Assembly (NCBI GenBank): GCA_021826835.1
Contig: JAKAYH010000039.1
Span: 1-10,999, forward strand
Length of the DNA: 10,999 bases
Reading direction: 5' to 3'
Source: Thermoplasmata archaeon
GTDB lineage: Archaea > Thermoplasmatota > Thermoplasmata > Thermoplasmatales > Thermoplasmataceae
Shown here: piece after piece, positions 7,340 through 10,999 of the stretch
Numbering within the stretch: position 1 is the first letter of the stretch
Layout of the letters: every line of letters begins with the position of its first letter
Translations under genes and position numbers: made by a program
Notes under the pieces: model-generated
Seen by the model: the letters and a program-made list of their open reading frames with translations, nothing else
Told to the model about the DNA's origin: nothing
The model's database searches: none

Positions 7340-8119
7340 CTATTTTCTGATAGAGTTCTCATCAATCTTTTCGAGAAATATTTCTTCCCCAATTTCATCA
7401 TAATAATCCATGAAAGTCCTGATTTCCTTTCTCATCAAACTATTAAGGTCATATGTGAGTGATTGATAATATTCATTCAGGATCCCTTTTTCCATGTTGT
7501 GTTCTTTCGATATCCTATCTAAATCCCTAGTTATTGTCCATCTTGGTATGTTCTTTAACGCCACGAGATTCTCATCAGTACCTCTGTCAGTCATGCTAAC
7601 TGTTACTGCGTAAATTGAATGCATATTAAATATCTTGGAGATCATATGAGTGATATCGAATATAATCTTGGTATCTGTTCTATATATGTCAAGAGCCCTG
7701 TTTCCGATTACCAGTGCAAAATCTTCCTCTTTCAGTAAGTTTTCGACAGAATTACTCCTGCTCCTTATGAGTACAGAACCAGGAAACAATCTTTCAAGGA
7801 TAAGCTTCAAAAAGAATGCAGTAGTTTCTGTTTCAGATGTTACTGCAACCCTCATCCCGGGGAATGGATCACTTCCATTTGATACTAGCAGATTTGAATC
7901 GGATTTTCCCCTTCCGGAAATTGTGGGCCCATCGGCCAGTGATAATGATTCTCTGTTCTTGAAATAATCAACAAGCGAGATCATAGAATAATCTACTTTC
8001 CCGTCGAGCAAATCTCTCAGATTGCTTCTGGTATCACTGCGGGATACCTCAAAATTCTCTTCTGCAAGATGGTCAAGAGGATCGCTGTGTATTAGATTGA
8101 TCAATCTTAAACTGCTCAA
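7340..8119 (-). CDS. mqnA: Chorismate dehydratase-like protein MqnA, futalosine menaquinone pathway
   Basis: The 259-residue protein fits the MqnA/MqnD (VitK2_biosynth) periplasmic-binding-like fold. MqnA removes water from chorismate to give 3-enolpyruvylbenzoate, the substrate of MqnE. MqnA-like segments are GKVDYSMISLVDYFKN (40-55), DGPTISGRGKSDSNLLVS (63-80), TSETETTAFFLKLIL (94-108) and FALVIGNRAL (134-143). The last matches the family ALLIGD-type motif. His-11 in IHSDPL appears where bacterial MqnA has the Asn of YLN-x-x-P, so this is a diverged member. The start is TTG at 8119, whose bases TTGA overlap the mqnE stop, implying translational coupling; AAGGGA shortly upstream may help. 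The adjacent mqnE strongly supports MqnA rather than MqnD, though a close homologue with altered specificity is possible. Confidence 0.78.
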   Translation of the reverse strand: MSSLRLINLIHSDPLDHLAEENFEVSRSDTRSNLRDLLDGKVDYSMISLVDYFKNRESLSLADGPTISGRGKSDSNLLVSNGSDPFPGMRVAVTSETETTAFFLKLILERLFPGSVLIRSRSNSVENLLKEEDFALVIGNRALDIYRTDTKIIFDITHMISKIFNMHSIYAVTVSMTDRGTDENLVALKNIPRWTITRDLDRISKEHNMEKGILNEYYQSLTYDLNSLMRKEIRTFMDYYDEIGEEIFLEKIDENSIRK

Positions 8120-9234
8120 AAGTATCCCTTCAGGTTATAAAATGTGTCCCTCTTTGCTGGTATTTTACCAATTTCGGATACAAGTCTTCCAAGTTCCTCG
8201 ACAGTAGTCATTTCATGCCTGTTTGTAGCACCAAATATCTTTTCGCTTATGGCTGTTCCAACTAGATCGTTTCCTCCTCCAGTAAGCGCCATCTGACCTA
8301 TTCCCTTACCCATTGATACCCAGTATACACTGATGTTCCTCATCCACTTTCCCATTATCATTCTGGCAAGAGCTATTACCTTGAGGTCCTTCTCACCGGA
8401 GGCAGGTTCCCTTACCTTTCCCATCTTCATTAGAGGGGTATTCTCCGGGCTGAACTTCAGAGGAATGAAAGATAGAAAGCCGCCTGTGGTTGCCTGCAGG
8501 TCCCTTAGTCTGACCATGTGATCGATGATATGGCTCCAATTTTCAACGCTTCCATATGTCATTGTGGAGTTTCCCTTGATTCCCATTTCGTGTATTATCT
8601 TGGCGTCCTCCAGCCATTTTTCTCCACTAATCTTCTCTTTTGTAGTCATTATTTTCCTGACCTCTGAATCAAATATTTCAGCTCCACCTCCAGTATGTGC
8701 TTCCATTCCAGCATTATGAAACCTTGTTACTGTTTCCCTGATTGAGTTGCCTGTAGTCCTTGCAATGAAATCTATCTCGGGTATGGTTAGTGCTTTAAGC
8801 GTTGCCTCTGGCATGTATTTTTTAACTGTTCTGAATATATCTTCATAATATTCCAGCGGAAGATAAGGGTTGAAACCTCCAACAATATGGATTTCTGTGG
8901 GATTGTACTGCCTTGCCTTTTCAAGTTCCCGTTTAACATCTTCTATGGATAGCTCATAACCCTTGTCTGTTTTTCCCTTAATTTTTGCCGGTACATAAAA
9001 GGCACATATGGGACAGCTGGCTGCACAATAATTACTGTAATTTATATTATATGAAACTGCAAAAGTGACTGTATTGCCAACCTGATAGTCTGTTAGGTTG
9101 TCTGCCATGGACATCAATTCCTGCATATTGAATTGCTCCAGTAATTCGGCTCCTTCCTGACGACTCAGTTTATGACCAGCTTTCAGGAGGTCAAGCCAGT
9201 AGTCCTGAGCATAAGAATTTATCATGATAATCAT
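8116..9234 (-). CDS. mqnE: Aminodeoxyfutalosine synthase (radical SAM enzyme)
   Basis: The 372-residue radical SAM enzyme adds adenosine from S-adenosylmethionine to 3-enolpyruvylbenzoate, forming 6-amino-6-deoxyfutalosine in menaquinone synthesis. The [4Fe-4S] motif is C70-x3-C74-x2-C77 in NYCAASCPICAFY. It is followed by EIHIVGGFNPYLPLEYY (114-130), LKALTIPEIDF (146-156), GGGAEIFDSEVRK (182-194), TTGGFLSFIPLKFSPENT (249-266) and AYWV-like VYWVSMG (303-309). The GGGAEIF signature and its following segments match MqnE better than the related cyclase MqnC, and exclude CofH, which has a TAAEI-type motif. Odd points: the residue before GGGAEIF is Thr where bacteria have Pro, and TYGS replaces the usual YGH. 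It is the first gene of the mqnE-mqnA pair. ATG at 9234 is preferred over 9225 because of TATA spacing. Confidence 0.9.
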   Translation of the reverse strand: MIIMINSYAQDYWLDLLKAGHKLSRQEGAELLEQFNMQELMSMADNLTDYQVGNTVTFAVSYNINYSNYCAASCPICAFYVPAKIKGKTDKGYELSIEDVKRELEKARQYNPTEIHIVGGFNPYLPLEYYEDIFRTVKKYMPEATLKALTIPEIDFIARTTGNSIRETVTRFHNAGMEAHTGGGAEIFDSEVRKIMTTKEKISGEKWLEDAKIIHEMGIKGNSTMTYGSVENWSHIIDHMVRLRDLQATTGGFLSFIPLKFSPENTPLMKMGKVREPASGEKDLKVIALARMIMGKWMRNISVYWVSMGKGIGQMALTGGGNDLVGTAISEKIFGATNRHEMTTVEELGRLVSEIGKIPAKRDTFYNLKGYF

Positions 9235-9260
9235 GGATTACTTGGTATCAAATAAAATTT

Positions 9261-9268
9261 TTTTAAAA
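9261..9268 (-). promoter_or_regulatory. TATA box of the mqnE-mqnA operon
   Basis: The minus strand reads TTTTAAAA inside a long A/T run, centred about 30 bases upstream of the mqnE ATG at 9234. It predicts a leader of only a few bases. The A/T run continues on both sides, so the exact box is uncertain. Confidence 0.45.
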
Positions 9269-9311
9269 TAAGTTATATCTATTCGAATTTTGTAAATATG
9301 GTAGATGATGT

Positions 9312-9370
9312 TAAAATATTCTCTCAATATTATTTAAAAACACTCTTGGAAAATTGGTGAGAATATTTTA
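9312..9370. repeat. 12-base perfect inverted repeat flanking a TATA-like element
   Basis: The arm TAAAATATTCTC (9312-9323) is repeated exactly in inverted orientation as GAGAATATTTTA (9359-9370), 35 bases apart. The midpoint near 9341 coincides with TATTTAAAAA (9331-9340). This lies in the 299-base spacer between the divergent mqnE and accessory operon. It could be a paired operator, a promoter bound by a dimer or looped tetramer, or the mark of a past insertion. No gene starts within the expected distance on the plus strand. Confidence 0.55.
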
Positions 9371-9504
9371 GTTAGCCTGTAGGAATGTTAACTTCTGTAA
9401 TGATGGATTAACCTTTTAATTATAGTGGTTGTTGAAAAAGAATAGGAAACTTTGGTTTTTGTGAAGTGCCCTCCCGTATTGTTGATTGCTTCAAGTAAAT
9501 AAAA

Positions 9505-9512
9505 TTATTAAA
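9505..9512 (+). promoter_or_regulatory. TATA box of the three-gene accessory operon
   Basis: TTATTAAA is centred about 25 bases before the ATG at 9534, matching the leaderless pattern of the other genes in the window. A second candidate, CTTTTAATTATA at 9413-9424, would start transcription near 9445. It would leave a leader of about 90 bases with no good Shine-Dalgarno sequence. Confidence 0.4.
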
Positions 9513-9533
9513 CAAGAACACAATTGGCATCCC

Positions 9534-9812
9534 ATGAATAATGGGATAGAAGTACTATCTGTTCAGAGGTACATAGACCTTTCAAATGGTAAACCAATAT
9601 ATCAGGTAACAATGGCTGAACCTCATCAGGTTACTGATGAAATAAAATCTAGATTGCCAGATGACCAGAATTCATCAACCGAAATATATAGTAATATGGT
9701 ACAATTCACTGTGCCTATAGATAAGGGGAAACTCTACCCGGTTGGGTCAACCTGGAAAATAGAGTTTTCAATAGATGGAACGTTAAATATTAAGCCACTG
9801 AAGAAACAATAG
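9534..9812 (+). CDS. Unknown 92-residue protein, first gene of the PIN operon
   Basis: I do not recognise a family. The 92 residues are rich in alternating hydrophobic and polar positions (PIYQVTMAEP, MVQFTVPIDKG, TWKIEFSIDGTLNIKPL), which predicts a small mostly beta-strand fold. There is no signal peptide, membrane helix or cysteine. ATG at 9534 was chosen because a TATA-like box precedes it by 25 bases. An upstream TTG at 9486 is merely the first start-type codon after a TGA and has no ribosome-binding site. The gene is followed after 28 bases by the 173-residue gene and then the overlapping PIN gene, all in one direction, so it is probably cotranscribed. It might be an additional component or regulator of a toxin-antitoxin module, but that is inferred from position only. 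Confidence 0.65.
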   Translation: MNNGIEVLSVQRYIDLSNGKPIYQVTMAEPHQVTDEIKSRLPDDQNSSTEIYSNMVQFTVPIDKGKLYPVGSTWKIEFSIDGTLNIKPLKKQ

Positions 9813-9840
9813 ACACCTGATAACTTAAAGGATGATGTAA

Positions 9841-10362
9841 ATGATGAATACTATGATGAATTGTTATTCTAAGGAGCTGCCTAAACAGATGTCAGAATAT
9901 GTATCTATCCCCAAAAGAGGTTCCAAGAATCCCTTTCAAATAGTTCAAAACGGATACCAGCTATCTCAGATTCAAATTAAAACCCCATTTATCTTGATGC
10001 CTGTAAAGGGGCCATCTTTTATTATTGAAACTAGGCATAAGAGTGAGAGGTTCAGTTTAAACACACAGAAAGGTATTAAATACGATAATTTCTCAACTAG
10101 ACTTCTTTCAGTGAAAGAAAAGTTAAGAGACAAATTCGTTGATGTTGATGAATATCAGAATATATTCTCTAAGACAATTAAAGAACTAAAATCCTTTGAC
10201 GAACTCTTCGAAAAGCTATCCAATTTGAATGAAAATCAGTTATATGATTTTATTAAAGACGCAGTGAATGTAAAATTACTTCAGGAAACATTTGAGAAGT
10301 TAGACAATGTAGAAAAAAATATGTTTAAAAATGGTGCAATGAGGGAAACCAGGTTTGACTGA
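9841..10362 (+). CDS. Unknown 173-residue protein, candidate non-canonical antitoxin partner of the PIN protein
   Basis: I do not recognise the family. The N-terminal half (about 18-85) looks beta-rich, with basic patches such as SIPKRGSKNPF (22-32) and IETRHKSERF (62-71). The C-terminal half (about 86-163) is predicted helical and strongly charged: LLSVKEKLRDKF, IKELKSFDELFEKLSNL, LLQETFEKLDNVEKN. The last residues overlap the PIN reading frame by 8 bases, so translation is probably coupled, and this is the usual place for an antitoxin. It is about twice the length of a typical VapB and shows no clear ribbon-helix-helix, AbrB or Phd motif. Several ATGs cluster at the start (9841, 9844, 9853, 9856); the weak AAAGGATGA upstream suits 9841. 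It could equally be an unrelated accessory protein. Confidence 0.72.
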   Translation: MMNTMMNCYSKELPKQMSEYVSIPKRGSKNPFQIVQNGYQLSQIQIKTPFILMPVKGPSFIIETRHKSERFSLNTQKGIKYDNFSTRLLSVKEKLRDKFVDVDEYQNIFSKTIKELKSFDELFEKLSNLNENQLYDFIKDAVNVKLLQETFEKLDNVEKNMFKNGAMRETRFD

Positions 10363-10792
10363 TTATATTTTGGACACGAATGCTTTAGTAGCACTTGTAA
10401 GTGGCAGTAATGAAGCATTCAAAAAAAATTATTTCATGGCAAAAATTCAACAGGCAAACAATATTTATACAACTTCGCTAAATTATTATGAATTTATGAG
10501 AGGAGTTGATGCCATAAAAGACCAAAAAGCATTGAAATTGTTAAAAGAACATCTTACTGATTCAATACGTCTGATAACCTTGATTAGCGAAAAACAAGTC
10601 AATAAAGCATCTGAGATCTATAACAAAAATAAGAAAAGACATACTAAGAAAAACAGTAAAATCAAACCGAGTGATGTTGATGTCATAATAGCTGCAATTG
10701 CTATCTGCCGGAATGCGACAGTTGTAACACACGATGACGATTTTAGTGATATTCAAGGTTTAGTTTCAGAAAATTGGGAGTCGAAAAAGTAG
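10355..10792 (+). CDS. VapC-like PIN-domain ribonuclease (probable toxin)
   Basis: The 145-residue protein has the PIN-domain layout. It opens with DYILDTNALVAL and Asp-7. Glu-46 follows in YYEFMRG. An acidic pair lies in SDVDVIIAAIA (D107/D109, with D109 in the usual D-x-x-I-A-A position), and VTHDDDF (124-130) carries the last acidic site. These residues bind the metal ion for RNA cleavage; VapC toxins typically cut tRNA or rRNA. Length agrees with the family (about 130-150). The start is TTG at 10355, needed to keep Asp-7, with GAGGG at 10341-10345 as ribosome-binding site 9 bases upstream. The next ATG is inside the domain. The frame overlaps the preceding gene by 8 bases. The RNA target cannot be inferred, and a non-toxin role for the PIN nuclease is possible. 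Confidence 0.88.
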   Translation: MTDYILDTNALVALVSGSNEAFKKNYFMAKIQQANNIYTTSLNYYEFMRGVDAIKDQKALKLLKEHLTDSIRLITLISEKQVNKASEIYNKNKKRHTKKNSKIKPSDVDVIIAAIAICRNATVVTHDDDFSDIQGLVSENWESKK

Positions 10793-10827
10793 ATTAGTAA
10801 GACCTTCACTCTTTAAAAGTATTACAG

Positions 10828-10835
10828 TTTTTCTT
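10828..10835 (+). terminator. Probable poly-T terminator after the PIN gene
   Basis: TTTTTCTT lies 36 bases after the PIN stop codon in A/T-rich DNA with no further ORF. Such U-rich tracts suffice for archaeal RNA polymerase termination. A 7-base inverted repeat, TAAAAAT/ATTTTTA at 10885-10891 and 10905-10911, offers a possible second stop. Confidence 0.35.
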
Positions 10836-10946
10836 ATAATCATAGTAATTTATGTTTGTTAACATCATAAAACTTCAGTTACACTAAAAATCTCTATAAC
10901 AATAATTTTTACTTCGCATAGATAATCATAATAATATTTACAATGG

Positions 10947-10953
10947 TTTATAA
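10947..10953 (+). promoter_or_regulatory. TATA box of a gene starting at the right edge
   Basis: TTTATAA is centred 26 bases before the ATG at 10976, the same spacing as for guaB and GDPD. It sits within GGTTTATAACC, where G/C dinucleotides flank the A/T box on both sides and make it distinct from the surrounding A/T-rich sequence. Confidence 0.45.
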
Positions 10954-10975
10954 CCTCTCGTTCAATCTAATATTT

Positions 10976-10999
10976 ATGATATCAATTGAAAGGTCTCAG
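10976..10999 (+). CDS. Probable start of the next gene (8 codons visible)
   Basis: The frame from ATG at 10976 reads MISIERSQ and is open to the window end. The reason for the call is the TATA-like box at exactly the leaderless distance. Nothing can be said of function from eight residues. Confidence 0.35.

Noticed and set aside
7650..7967. 105-aa plus-strand ORF opposite mqnA
   Set aside because: Antisense shadow of a gene with clear family motifs.
8116..9234. Alternative reading of the radical SAM gene as CofH (FO synthase) or MqnC
   Set aside because: The GGGAEIF signature and following segments fit MqnE, and the overlap with an MqnA-like gene supports it.
9385..9411. 8-codon ORF (MLTSVMMD) downstream of the 12-base inverted repeat, considered as a leader peptide
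   Set aside because: No attenuator-like hairpins or runs of one amino acid; such short frames are common by chance.
9486..9533. TTG-initiated 16-residue N-terminal extension of the 92-aa gene
   Set aside because: The TTG directly follows an in-frame TGA, has no Shine-Dalgarno, and would lie upstream of the best TATA box. The extension is unsupported.
1..10999. tRNA, rRNA, CRISPR array or insertion sequence
   Set aside because: No tRNA-like arms, no regularly spaced repeats and no transposase-like protein were seen.

Overview
The window most likely comes from an archaeon of the Thermoplasmatales or a close relative. Most start codons lie about 25-30 bases downstream of an A/T-only TATA-like box with little or no room for a leader, which is the archaeal leaderless pattern. 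The gene set also fits: a surface solute-binding protein carried on a C-terminal membrane anchor and rich in N-glycosylation sequons, futalosine-type menaquinone genes, and an FAD glycerol-3-phosphate dehydrogenase. No rRNA or marker gene is present, so the assignment is inference.

Bases 1-1937 hold a divergent glycerol-phosphate pair. A glycerophosphodiester phosphodiesterase, cut by the left window edge, runs on the minus strand. A GlpD-type dehydrogenase runs on the plus strand. They share a 58-base spacer in which the two TATA boxes stand almost back to back. The diesterase can release glycerol phosphate and GlpD can oxidise it to dihydroxyacetone phosphate.

Bases 1960-5277 (minus) hold one very large secreted oligopeptide-type ABC solute-binding protein with three Ig-like stalk repeats and a membrane anchor. 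It converges on glpD across a 28-base A/T spacer containing a perfect palindrome. No permease or ATPase gene lies beside it. The next 520 bases (5278-5797) hold its promoter, a cluster of short inverted repeats, and a possible 63-codon gene with an excellent Shine-Dalgarno sequence.

Bases 5798-9234 (minus) hold guaB (IMP dehydrogenase) and, upstream of it, an mqnE-mqnA pair for the first steps of the futalosine route to menaquinone. The pair overlaps by 4 bases with a TTG start for mqnA.

Bases 9235-10999 look accessory. A 299-base spacer carries a 12-base perfect inverted repeat centred on a TATA-like element. It is followed by a three-gene plus-strand operon: a 92-aa unknown, a 173-aa unknown, and a VapC-like PIN-domain protein that overlaps the second gene by 8 bases. 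The two unknowns resemble no antitoxin I recognise. At the right edge a TATA box sits 26 bases before an ATG that stays open to the window end, probably the start of the next gene.
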